Counted from the stretch's first letter, positions 1-6,472 are shown. The stretch: DNA of 11,693 bases from Hyphomicrobiales bacterium (GCA_947374125.1 CANCAR010000077.1:1-11693); one strand, 5' to 3'. Notes: generated by a model from the sequence alone, not told the origin. Program-made: numbers and translations.

Positions 1-1
1 C

Positions 2-739
2 TGGATTTCTCCATTTGATCCGACCGATATGATCGGCGACTCTTGGGCAGATGCCGATGCAGAGCATTGGTTGGGGCTGGACAATCTTGGTCGCGATATT
101 TTGAGCAGGCTTATTGACGGCGCGCGGCTATCGATCGGGCTTGCCTTGATGATCACCCTGCTGTCGTTTTCAATCGGTATCATGGCGGGATTTACGGCGG
201 CGGTTGCTGGCAAATGGGTCGACATCATCTTGTCGCGTATTGTTGACCTATTGCTGTCGCTACCGACGTTGATCTTCGCATTTGTCGTGCTTTCCGTGCT
301 CGGAACCGATATTCCGGTGCTCGTTGTGACGTTGGCTGTACTCGACTCCACCCGCGTCTTTCGGCTTTCGCGGTCGGTTGCTGTGAATATCAACGCCCTT
401 GATTTTGTCGAGGCGGCAAAGCTGAGAGGCGAAGGGTTGTGGTGGATCATCCGCAAGGAAATCTTGCCCAATGCCGTGCCACCGCTTGTGGCTGAATTCG
501 GTCTTCGTTTTTCATTCGCGTTCTTGTTTATCGCGGCTCTGAGCTTTTTGGGGATTGGTGTGCAGCCCCCGGATGCGGATTGGGGCTCGATGGTGCGCGA
601 TTATCGCGACATGATTAGCCTAGATGGCATGCAGCCCCTTTACCCAGCAGGCGCCATCGCGATCCTGACCATCGGCATCAATTTCGTGGTTGATTGGATT
701 TTAGCCGTGCATTCTAATTCGACGACGACGGAGCCCTAA
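2..739 (+). CDS. Peptide-type ABC transporter permease, DppC/OppC-like (5' partial)
   Basis: Inner-membrane permease of a binding-protein-dependent importer of the dipeptide/oligopeptide/nickel class; it would pair with a DppB-like permease and the ATPase that follows. The reading frame is open from base 2, so the gene starts left of the window; the ATG at base 29 is internal. The first visible residues (WISPFDPTD, then HWLGLDNLGRDILSRL) match the conserved stretch between the first helix and the core of DppC proteins. About five hydrophobic segments follow. The EAA loop that contacts the ATPase is at about bases 409-500 (EAAKLRGEGLWW, then LPNAVPPL), and the family sequence SFLGIGVQPPDADWGSM follows. 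The stop codon is one base from the GTG of the ATPase gene, so the two are co-transcribed. The substrate cannot be told from this subunit; peptides are the default guess. Confidence 0.9.
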   Translation, partial: WISPFDPTDMIGDSWADADAEHWLGLDNLGRDILSRLIDGARLSIGLALMITLLSFSIGIMAGFTAAVAGKWVDIILSRIVDLLLSLPTLIFAFVVLSVLGTDIPVLVVTLAVLDSTRVFRLSRSVAVNINALDFVEAAKLRGEGLWWIIRKEILPNAVPPLVAEFGLRFSFAFLFIAALSFLGIGVQPPDADWGSMVRDYRDMISLDGMQPLYPAGAIAILTIGINFVVDWILAVHSNSTTTEP

Positions 740-740
740 G

Positions 741-2360
741 GTGGCCAATCAAGACCTCATTCTCAATGTCGAACATCTTGCGGTCGAGGTCCCGTCGGGA
801 GCGCGTATTGTTGACGACGTTTCCTTCGAATTGAAGCGGGGCGAAGTTCTCGGCCTCATCGGGGAATCTGGCGCGGGCAAGTCAACGATAGGACTTGCGG
901 CTTTGCATTATGGCCGCGGTGCCTGCCGCATCGCTGGTGGCTCAATCGTGCTAGATGGCCAAGATCTGCGCCAGCTCGATCCCGCGGCATGCCGTACGAT
1001 CCGTGGTCGCCGCGTCGCCTATATTGCGCAAAGTGCTGCTGCTGCGTTCAATCCAGCTATTCGGATCATTGATCAGGTCACCGAAGGGCCTTTATGGCAC
1101 GGCCTCATGAACGAGAGCGAGGCACGTGCTTGGGCGCTTGAACTTTTTCGTGCGCTCGATTTGCCAAACCCGGATAATTTCGGCGAGCGCTATCCACATC
1201 AGGTTTCTGGTGGGCAGCTTCAGCGGGCGATGGCAGCCATGGCGATGTCATGTCGGCCAGACATTCTGGTGCTGGATGAGCCCACCACGGCGCTGGATGT
1301 GACGACACAGATTGAAGTGCTCGCTTTGCTCAAAAAACTAATCCGTGATTTCAACACCGCGGCACTCTACATTACCCATGACCTCGCGGTGGTGGCCCAA
1401 GTGGCTGACCGCATCATGGTGCTGCGGCATGGCAAAATGGTGGAAATGGGCGAGACATCGCAAATTCTGCTCGCACCAAAAATGGACTATACGCGCGCGC
1501 TGGTCGCCGAGCGAAAATCTGCCGATAAACTCTCGGTAATTTCATCTGAAAAAAGCGACAAACCGGCGCTTGAAGCAACCGGCGTTACCGGCATTTACGG
1601 CACGTTTACGGCCGTCAAAAACGTATCTATCTCGGTTGCGCGTGGGGAAACGGTTGCCGTTGTTGGCGAGTCTGGCTCAGGCAAGAGTTCGCTTGCCCGG
1701 CTGATTGTAGGCCTGCTGCCTCGCACCACGGGCGATGTTCGACTACATGGCGAGGTGCTCGCACCTGCACTCAAAAACCGTAACCGCGATATTTTGCGCA
1801 AAGTTCAATTGATCTATCAGCAACCCGATGTAGCGCTCAATCCGCGCCAGACGATTGGTGAAATCATCGGCCGCCCGGTTGCATTTTATTTTAATCGGTC
1901 GCCGGAGCAGGTGAAAGCCCGCGTTGCTGAACTGCTCAGACTGGTGGGACTACCCGAAGATTATGCGGACAGGCTTTCGACGGCGCTTTCAGGTGGCCAG
2001 AAGCAGCGTATCTGTATCGCCCGCGCCCTTGCTGCCGAGCCGGACATCATCATTTGCGACGAGCCAACATCGGCGCTTGACCAATTGGTAGCGGACGAGA
2101 TTTTGAAACTGCTTAAGAAATTGCAGGATGATTTAGGCGTCGGCTATCTGTTTATCACGCATGATTTAGGCATCGTGCGCCGCATTGCTCACCGTACCGC
2201 AGTGATGCTGAAGGGCGAGATCATCGCGCAGGGTCCTACGGCGGAAATCTTCGCGCCACCGTTTCATCCCTATACCGAAAAGCTGCTCTCCTCGGTTCCG
2301 GAGATGCGCACAGATTGGCTCGATGACGTATTGGCCAAGCGGATGGCAAAAGCTGGATAA
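741..2360 (+). CDS. Fused two-domain ABC transporter ATPase (DppD-DppF type)
   Basis: Cytoplasmic ATPase that powers the importer. It is one 539-residue chain holding two complete ABC domains, as in YejF or GsiA, rather than separate DppD and DppF subunits. Domain 1: Walker A GESGAGKS at residues 41-48, signature VSGGQ at 155-159, Walker B DILVLDE at 174-180, switch His213. Domain 2: Walker A GESGSGKS at 309-316, signature LSGGQ at 416-420, Walker B DIIICDE at 435-441, switch His474. The C-terminal HPYTEKLLSSVPE is typical of the oligopeptide-transporter C-terminal extension. All catalytic motifs look intact at both sites. The start is GTG, one base after the permease stop, with a weak AAGG just before it. 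No binding protein is seen; it probably lies upstream of the window. The general function is secure; the substrate is not. Confidence 0.93.
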   Translation: MANQDLILNVEHLAVEVPSGARIVDDVSFELKRGEVLGLIGESGAGKSTIGLAALHYGRGACRIAGGSIVLDGQDLRQLDPAACRTIRGRRVAYIAQSAAAAFNPAIRIIDQVTEGPLWHGLMNESEARAWALELFRALDLPNPDNFGERYPHQVSGGQLQRAMAAMAMSCRPDILVLDEPTTALDVTTQIEVLALLKKLIRDFNTAALYITHDLAVVAQVADRIMVLRHGKMVEMGETSQILLAPKMDYTRALVAERKSADKLSVISSEKSDKPALEATGVTGIYGTFTAVKNVSISVARGETVAVVGESGSGKSSLARLIVGLLPRTTGDVRLHGEVLAPALKNRNRDILRKVQLIYQQPDVALNPRQTIGEIIGRPVAFYFNRSPEQVKARVAELLRLVGLPEDYADRLSTALSGGQKQRICIARALAAEPDIIICDEPTSALDQLVADEILKLLKKLQDDLGVGYLFITHDLGIVRRIAHRTAVMLKGEIIAQGPTAEIFAPPFHPYTEKLLSSVPEMRTDWLDDVLAKRMAKAG

Positions 2361-2640
2361 AACGACGAAAGTTTATGGATTTTTGATCATCCGAAAATCG
2401 GCGTGCTTACATTCAATTTTACGACCTACGCTCGAACAAGAAGTCAAACGGCAATGTCCGAATTGCCTTTTTCGGCTGGGGTACAGGCTAAGAGCGATCA
2501 GTTGAAATAACTCGTAACAATCGGCGCTGTACGGCTATATTCGAGACCGTCCAACGCCGCTAATCTTCATCTTTGATGCCTCGTTCGGCTTATTTGCGCC
2601 GTTTGACCAACAGTGGAATATTGAAAACGCTGAGGAGGCT
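2361..2640. other. Intergenic region after the ABC operon, no gene seen
   Basis: This stretch separates the end of the ABC operon from the - strand repeat-protein gene. It holds a weak AT-rich stem just after the ATPase stop (GATTTT 2378-2383 with AAAATC 2394-2399), without a T run. There is also a two-part hairpin: CGGCG 2522-2526 with CGCCG 2555-2559, enclosing ACGG 2531-2534 with CCGT 2547-2550. Either could help end the convergent transcripts, but neither is a classic terminator. The right end (2593-2640) carries one more 16-codon repeat unit of the neighbouring gene, beyond its stop codon. Confidence 0.4.
2590..2640 (-). pseudogene. Detached final repeat unit beyond the stop codon
   Basis: Directly after the TGA at 2641-2643 the same frame continues for 16 sense codons, SLLSVFNIPLLVKRRK, then TAA at 2590-2592. 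Counting the TGA as one residue, the Pro of this unit is exactly 16 positions after Pro281, so the repeat register runs across the stop. Phe, Asn, Ile, Pro and Leu fall at unit positions 7, 8, 9, 10 and 12, as in unit 2 of the array. This reads as a tail cut off by a nonsense change, or reached only by UGA readthrough. Confidence 0.6.
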
Positions 2641-3504
2641 TCACCCCCGCTTTGGGAGGGTTGGAATACCGGTCCCCGACGACTCGCCAGTCGAACGATC
2701 GACACCAGAGGTTGGAAAGATTGTTGCGCCTGATGTTAAAACGCGCAAACCGAAAAATTTTGAAAATGGTGTGCCGTTGCTCATAAGCTTAGGCCAACCC
2801 TGTACCTGCGCGTCCCAGCCACGCTCATTGATCAAGGAGGGGAAGCGGAAGAAAGCGGAAAACGGTGTGGCAACGGAAGTGAGTTCCGGCATGCGGAAAA
2901 AGCGGGAGAACGGACGATCCGTCTTCGCCAACATTGGTAAACCAAAAAACGAGGAAAAGCTTTGATCAGAGCGCAACAGTTTTGGAATACCGAAGATCGT
3001 CTTATCGGACGAAGGCTGACGCCAGATCGAAGGCCAACCCAACCGATCAGAAATAAGCATTGAGGATTTGGTCACCGTCGGCGTATTCAAAAAGGACGAA
3101 AGCGGCGTTGAGCTTTTCAGAAGAACAGGCATACCGAAAAAGGTCGAGAACGGCGTGCCGCTCGGAAACGTGGTGACATGGTATTGTTTACGTTGGATCG
3201 GATCGGCTTCGGGGCCATGTTTTTCCATGATGGTGGTTGCTTTAATCGCCTCCCCCCACATGGCATTAACCGCAACGACTGACTGCCCCTTTTTAACCGA
3301 TGCAATCAATGAAGGGACCTCGCCAGCTGGCACATTTAAACGCGCAATCCGATCCTCGACCGAAAGGTTAGGCTCGGCTGGATCGTTCTCGACGGTTGAG
3401 ACCAGCATCACATGACTTTTATCAAAATGCTTTTTGTGAAGCTCGTTCACCGTGCTAACGGCGTCACCGTAGTTTGCATAAATCCGCGTAATAAGTGTGC
3501 TCAT
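2641..3504 (-). CDS. Unknown protein: N-terminal domain plus tandem 16-residue GxP repeats
   Basis: I do not recognise this 287-residue protein and give it no function. Residues 1-105 form a globular-looking alpha/beta domain (start MSTLITRIYANYGDAV). Its opening strand and helix loosely recall general-stress-protein-17M-type domains; this is a weak resemblance from memory. Residues 117-260 are nine tandem units of exactly 16 residues, consensus T-P-F-S-x-F-F-G-x-P-x-L-x-x-S-x. Gly at unit position 8, a hydrophobic residue at 9, Pro at 10 and Leu/Ile at 12 are best kept. Pro falls at 126, 158, 174, 190, 206, 222 and 238; unit 2 has T-P at 141-142 and unit 9 has Arg254. After a 5-residue phase slip a tenth unit gives GIPTL at 279-283. 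There is no signal peptide and no clear membrane helix. No strong ribosome binding site precedes the ATG. The gene lies on the same strand as pucBAC, downstream of it, with a divergent membrane-protein gene between them. The regular period across the whole array argues strongly that this strand is the coding one. Confidence 0.8.
   Translation of the reverse strand: MSTLITRIYANYGDAVSTVNELHKKHFDKSHVMLVSTVENDPAEPNLSVEDRIARLNVPAGEVPSLIASVKKGQSVVAVNAMWGEAIKATTIMEKHGPEADPIQRKQYHVTTFPSGTPFSTFFGMPVLLKSSTPLSSFLNTPTVTKSSMLISDRLGWPSIWRQPSSDKTIFGIPKLLRSDQSFSSFFGLPMLAKTDRPFSRFFRMPELTSVATPFSAFFRFPSLINERGWDAQVQGWPKLMSNGTPFSKFFGLRVLTSGATIFPTSGVDRSTGESSGTGIPTLPKRG
2725..3156 (-). repeat. Nine in-phase 48-bp coding repeats
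   Basis: This is the DNA of residues 117-260 of the repeat protein: nine consecutive 48-bp units. The units are diverged in DNA but kept in protein register. Units starting with TPFS, TPLS, QSFS, RPFS, TPFS and TPFS alternate with more divergent units (starting MLIS, SSDK and GWDA) that keep the G-x-P core. The divergence between units suggests an old array under selection for protein sequence rather than a recent slippage product. Confidence 0.8.
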
Positions 3505-3780
3505 GACGTTAAAGCCTGTCTGTTAGCATTGAGATCGATCGACGAAAGGTTCGCGCTTTTTGAAGTTTTTGGCACCGTAATAAGACGTGCGAATTTGCGA
3601 TATAATGGCCATTCTGGCAAGCCCACCCGATCGCGAGGCAAGCAATTTTTGTTTGAAGCATAAAGCAACGCCTTTGACGTCTCAAAATCAACAAAAAGGC
3701 AAGAAGGCATTGCCGGGAATGCAATTTGAAGGTTATCTTTCACCAAATTCCGTCCATCATGATTTTGGCTGGGTGCTAAC
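3505..3780. other. Divergent intergenic region
   Basis: It lies between the - strand repeat-protein gene and the + strand membrane-protein gene, so it should hold promoters in both directions. A perfect TATAAT occurs at 3601-3606 on the + strand, but no good -35 is found at 16-18 bp from it. I saw no TGT-N12-ACA (PpsR) site here, unlike the pucB promoter. No credible small gene was found. Confidence 0.35.
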
Positions 3781-4149
3781 ATGCCGATCAACCCATTTAT
3801 TCTATTGCCCTTGGGAACTATGGCTCTTGGCGTTGTTCTCCTCGCACGCCTTTGGCAGGGTAAACGAAAGCCAGTTCTTGTCGGACTGCATCTCTTGTTT
3901 GGATTCGGAACCCTTGAGATGGTTGTTATCATGCTCAAAGGATGGCCGATTGGAGAGGCCACACCTGCTGGTGATTTCGGCAATATTGCTGCGGGTCTTT
4001 TAGCGCTCGCCGCATTTTTCGGTTTGCTGTCACCGGTGCTTAGAAGTGGCTCGCGGATTAAGTCCAATGCGATGCTCATAGCCCATGGCAGCGCAGGTCT
4101 TGCAGGCGTTCTTTTATGCATTGCCTGGATGTCCAAGTCCTTCGGATAA
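3781..4149 (+). CDS. Small four-helix membrane protein, unknown
   Basis: This 122-residue hydrophobic protein has four predicted membrane segments at about residues 5-24, 33-52, 65-88 and 98-118. Short charged loops follow helix 1 (RLWQGKRK) and helix 3 (RSGSRIK), which suggests both ends of that loop set face the cytoplasm. A His (residue 37) sits within helix 2 and another (residue 106) within helix 4, so haem or metal binding is possible but unproven. I do not recognise the family. The start is the ATG after a nearby in-frame TGA; the ribosome binding site is weak. It converges on pucC with 23 bp between the two stops and is divergent from the repeat-protein gene. Its position between that gene and pucC hints at, but does not show, a link to the photosynthetic membrane. 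Confidence 0.7.
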   Translation: MPINPFILLPLGTMALGVVLLARLWQGKRKPVLVGLHLLFGFGTLEMVVIMLKGWPIGEATPAGDFGNIAAGLLALAAFFGLLSPVLRSGSRIKSNAMLIAHGSAGLAGVLLCIAWMSKSFG

Positions 4150-4172
4150 GTGCGTTTGAGACGTAAATTTCG

Positions 4173-5582
4173 CTAAGGCAACGCATCACCGCGCGGCGCA
4201 GGGGTTCGTTTGTTTGGTCCGATGAGAGGGGCCATCGCCACAAGCGTCCATACCAGCAAAACGACTTCCAGCGCGTAAACAGACATGTATCCGGTTGCAG
4301 GCCCAAAATTCCCTTGATTTGGCAAATTCGCGACGATGTCCCGAAGAATGCCGCCAATGGCAATGGCGAGACCGGCGGCGACCGCCTGCGATGCGCCCCA
4401 TGCTCCAAGAGCAAGGCCTACTTGGTCGCGTGGTGCTAAATTCATTGTAGCCGTTAAAGTGCCATGCCCAAAAAGACCTGCGCCAAACCCCACCATCAAT
4501 GTACCCACTGCAAAAAGCACGGGTTCATTGAAGGGTGAAGCGGATATTACCAAAATAAAAGCGGGGATTCCCGCTAATGCGCCATAGCTCGCCATACGAA
4601 ACGGATCGGCTCCACGGGCTAAAACACGCGACGCCAGCGCAAGGCCGATAAGTCCACCGCCTGCAAGTGTTGCCGTGAGACTTGTCGTCGCCCCAACGCT
4701 CAAATGAAGGATTTGTCCACCGTATGGCTCCAGCAAAACATCGGCCATACTGAACCCCATGGTGCCGAAGCCGACCGACACAAGTCGCCTTACCGCGTTA
4801 CCACCTTCAGCAAACGAATTCCAAGATTCCCGAAATGAAGGTTGTCGCTTGGCCGGATTTCGTCGGACGGCGTGACGCCCCTCTTGCTTCCACGCAGCGA
4901 TGCTGTTGAGCACAAGGGTAATCACGGCACAGCCTTGGATAACTTGGATCAGACGTAACGGGCTGAAATTCGCTAACGCCGCACCAAAGGTAACAGCGCT
5001 GACGATCATGCCGAGCAACAGCATCACATACATCAAGCCAACGACTTTGGGCTGCGATTCGGTTGGTGCTAGATCGGTCGCAAGTGCTAGTCCAATCGTT
5101 TGGACGGTATGCAAGCCCGCGCCCACCAGTAAGAAGGCAATACCTGCGCCGAGATGGCCAACCCAAAGGGGATACCGGGCGGATTCTCCTCCCCCTGATA
5201 AGACCAGCAAGGCAAAGGGCATGATTGCAAGGCCACCAAATTGCACCATGGTGCCGCGAAAAATGAAGGGGACCCGTCGCCAGCCAAGGGCCGATTCATG
5301 GACGTCGGATTTAAAGCCAATCAGCGCGCGGAAGGGCGCAAACAAGAGTGGCAGCGAAATCATGATGCCGACCAGCGAGGCAGGTACATCCAGTTCGACG
5401 ATCATAACACGGTTTAAAGTGCCAACCAGCAGGACGAGCGCCATACCAACGGTGACTTGGAAAAGGGATAGACGCAGCAAACGGCTAAGGGGAAGGTCAG
5501 GCGTTGCAACATCGGCAAACGGGAGAAAGCGAGGGCCGAGCTGTGCCCATGTTTGCATAAATTTCAGGCTGACGCGATTCAT
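4173..5582 (-). CDS. pucC: PucC-family light-harvesting complex assembly protein
   Basis: Inner-membrane protein of the major-facilitator superfamily (PucC/LhaA/Bch2 branch) needed for correct assembly and high levels of LH2. It has about 12 membrane segments in 469 residues, close to the usual 460 or so. Diagnostic stretches are LNRVMIVELDVPASLVG in the first helix region, GLALATDLAPTESQPKVVGL near mid-protein, and GFGAGLFGHGTL in the second half. The frame is open further upstream, to 5762, but that extension overlaps pucA and is Arg-rich shadow sequence. I chose the ATG at 5580-5582 (MNRVSLKF). The ATG at 5613-5615 (MRCGGKEL) is possible, and neither has a strong ribosome binding site. It follows pucA by 97 bp with a hairpin in the gap, so it should be made at a lower level than the antenna peptides from the same transcript. 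Confidence 0.93.
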   Translation of the reverse strand: MNRVSLKFMQTWAQLGPRFLPFADVATPDLPLSRLLRLSLFQVTVGMALVLLVGTLNRVMIVELDVPASLVGIMISLPLLFAPFRALIGFKSDVHESALGWRRVPFIFRGTMVQFGGLAIMPFALLVLSGGGESARYPLWVGHLGAGIAFLLVGAGLHTVQTIGLALATDLAPTESQPKVVGLMYVMLLLGMIVSAVTFGAALANFSPLRLIQVIQGCAVITLVLNSIAAWKQEGRHAVRRNPAKRQPSFRESWNSFAEGGNAVRRLVSVGFGTMGFSMADVLLEPYGGQILHLSVGATTSLTATLAGGGLIGLALASRVLARGADPFRMASYGALAGIPAFILVISASPFNEPVLFAVGTLMVGFGAGLFGHGTLTATMNLAPRDQVGLALGAWGASQAVAAGLAIAIGGILRDIVANLPNQGNFGPATGYMSVYALEVVLLVWTLVAMAPLIGPNKRTPAPRGDALP

Positions 5583-5624
5583 GGTGAGAGCCAGTTCTTT
5601 TCCGCCACATCTCATTTTTGTTTG

Positions 5625-5656
5625 AAAGGGCCGGAATCTGGTGATCCCGACCCTTT
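5625..5656 (-). promoter_or_regulatory. Stable stem-loop between pucA and pucC
   Basis: Read on the transcribed (-) strand, AAAGGGTCGG (5656-5647) pairs with CCGGCCCTTT (5634-5625) over ten base pairs including one U-G, with a 12-base loop. No U run follows (the next bases are CAAACAAAAA), so it is not a classic intrinsic terminator. In other purple bacteria, hairpins after pufA and pucA protect the short antenna mRNA from 3' exonucleases and lower expression of the next gene. The same role is inferred here. Confidence 0.7.
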
Positions 5657-5679
5657 GTTTCGCACATAATCTCGGACTA

Positions 5680-5901
5680 TTAGCCCAAGATAACGACGTT
5701 CTGCGGAGCCACGGCGGCAGGAACCGTCGTCTGGATCTCCATCGAGACCTTCTTGTGGCCACCTTCTAAGAAGGCAGGGAACCACGTCGTGTGGGTCAAG
5801 ATTGAGTAATGCACAATCAACGACACAACGGCGACGGCACCCAGAAATATTGGAATGCCCACGGTTGGCCTGACTACTGTCCACATTCTTCCTTGGTTCA
5901 T
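5680..5901 (-). CDS. pucA: LH2-type light-harvesting alpha subunit (LH3-like residues)
   Basis: Alpha apoprotein of the peripheral antenna, a single-helix membrane peptide that binds bacteriochlorophyll a and carotenoid in a ring with PucB. It starts MNQGRMWTVVRP, as in Rhodoblastus/Rhodopseudomonas alpha chains; the N-terminal Met region is the B800 ligand site in that family. His31 is the ligand of the B850-type bacteriochlorophyll. The helix spans about residues 13-38 and is followed by HTTWFPAFLEGG. Residues 44-45 are Phe-Leu, where B800-850 forms have Tyr-Trp. At 73 residues it is longer than the usual 53-60, with a C-terminal tail rich in Val, Ala and Pro (TTVPAAVAPQNVVILG) that may be trimmed. 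GGGAG lies about 7 bases before the ATG. The pucB stop is 12 bp upstream. Confidence 0.95.
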   Translation of the reverse strand: MNQGRMWTVVRPTVGIPIFLGAVAVVSLIVHYSILTHTTWFPAFLEGGHKKVSMEIQTTVPAAVAPQNVVILG

Positions 5902-5913
5902 GTCCGATCTCCC

Positions 5914-6069
5914 TTAGTGAAGCCAGGGTGAATAAACATAAGCAAGAAAATGCGCGAACAGAGCGATGGCGCCGAATACACGGGTACCATCGATCATGTG
6001 CTTATGCAGTTCCTCCGATTCCGCGTGTGTTAGGCCGGTTGGCCAAACGCGGTTTGCATTGTCGCTCAT
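5914..6069 (-). CDS. pucB: LH2-type light-harvesting beta subunit
   Basis: Beta apoprotein of the peripheral antenna, 51 residues, too short for many ORF finders. It starts MSDNANRVWPTGLT and continues with the family motif EELHKHMIDGTRVFG. In this motif Arg30 (GTR) is the residue that contacts the B800 pigment in known structures. His40, in ALFAHFLAYVYSPWLH, is the B850-type bacteriochlorophyll ligand, followed by the standard PWLH end. One membrane helix lies at about residues 27-47. A strong Shine-Dalgarno, GGAGGT (6081-6076), is 6 bases from the ATG. pucA follows after 12 bp, giving the standard beta-alpha order. Both antenna peptides act together as repeated units of one ring. Confidence 0.95.
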   Translation of the reverse strand: MSDNANRVWPTGLTHAESEELHKHMIDGTRVFGAIALFAHFLAYVYSPWLH

Positions 6070-6193
6070 ATCGCTACCTCCATGGAGTAATGCGATCAGT
6101 CTCGTGCTGAACCCGCACGCGGGTTGCTAAACGGGAACCTTCCGGGCTTAGCCCAACCGACTCCCTTTTTGCTGTCGTACGTCGACAAGTGTA
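6070..6193 (-). promoter_or_regulatory. Structured 5' leader of pucBAC
   Basis: The likely untranslated leader between the candidate -10 and the pucB start. It contains two small hairpins: AACCCG 6110-6115 with CGGGTT 6120-6125 (4-base loop), and GGGC 6144-6147 with GCCC 6151-6154 (3-base loop). The ribosome binding site at 6076-6081 is outside both. The transcript start is not directly visible, so the leader length is approximate. Confidence 0.4.
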
Positions 6194-6233
6194 ATGTTAT
6201 TATGACGTTTTATGTTGTCAACTTATTTTGACA
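6190..6233 (-). promoter_or_regulatory. pucB promoter with two PpsR/CrtJ-type palindromes
   Basis: TGTCAACTTATTTTGACA at 6216-6233 is a perfect TGT-N12-ACA site with extended TGTCA/TGACA arms. TGTAATGTTATTATGACG at 6190-6207 matches TGT-N12-ACA at five of six defining bases. The sites are 8 bp apart, the spacing reported for cooperative CrtJ/PpsR binding at bchC-type promoters. On the transcribed strand TTGACA (6221-6216) and TAACAT (6199-6194), 16 bp apart, form a plausible sigma-70-type promoter. The -35 lies in the perfect site and the -10 in the weaker one, so repressor binding would block polymerase under aerobic conditions. Confidence 0.65.
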
Positions 6234-6240
6234 AAATTGA

Positions 6241-6393
6241 CGCGGGTATGACGAAGGCGGCGACGAAAAGCGGAACGCGCGGGCGAAGATGCCCGACACG
6301 AGCGACATGATGGCGAGTGGTCATTTTCTGCAAAATGCATCTATTTTAAGCTAACCGTGCCGGTCTCCCTGCGCTAAAGCTTCGGGCGACACT
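6241..6393. other. Intergenic segment between puc promoter and element border, no gene seen
   Basis: No coding potential is visible. A small hairpin, CGGGC 6280-6284 with GCCCG 6291-6295, is present. This stretch probably belongs to the chromosome upstream of pucBAC and may hold further regulator sites that I cannot identify. Confidence 0.3.
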
Positions 6394-6472
6394 CCTACGC
6401 CCAATACCAAGTGGTCGTCGGGTGGGCCACCTAAGGGTGGCCTGCCACCCGAAGCCCTCTTGGGGGCGTAGG
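6394..6472. repeat. Nested inverted repeat at the element border
   Basis: Three stems nest inside one another. The outer stem is CCTACGCCC 6394-6402 with GGGCGTAGG 6464-6472. The middle stem is TCGGGTGG 6418-6425 with CCACCCGA 6445-6452. The inner stem is GGCCACC 6425-6431 with GGTGGCC 6436-6442 around TAAG; the inner and middle stems share one base. The outer arm ends one base before the tRNA-Ser-like sequence. It may be part of an attachment site, a structured RNA or a transcription barrier. No T run marks it as an ordinary terminator. Confidence 0.55.

Noticed and set aside
2725..3156. Slippage-type minisatellite or CRISPR-like array
   Set aside because: The 48-bp units are poorly conserved in DNA but kept in protein frame, as expected of a coding repeat.
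2573..3415. + strand open frames of 130 and 115 codons opposite the repeat gene
   Set aside because: They are antisense shadows: the regular 16-residue period and conserved G-x-P units exist only in the - strand frame.
3501..4136. - strand open frame of 211 codons across the divergent intergenic region
   Set aside because: Its translation is rich in Arg, Pro and Ser with no domain, and it covers the + strand gene that has four clean membrane helices.
4151..4185. TGCGTT/AACGCA inverted repeat between the two convergent stops
   Set aside because: Only six pairs with a 23-base loop and overlap with the pucC end; too weak to call a terminator.
5583..5762. N-terminal extension of pucC into pucA
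   Set aside because: The extra 60 residues are Arg-rich, overlap the pucA coding region and cross the stable hairpin; the family length fits the later start.
5928..6110. + strand 60-codon frame opposite pucB
   Set aside because: It is the antisense of the clearly recognisable LH2 beta peptide.
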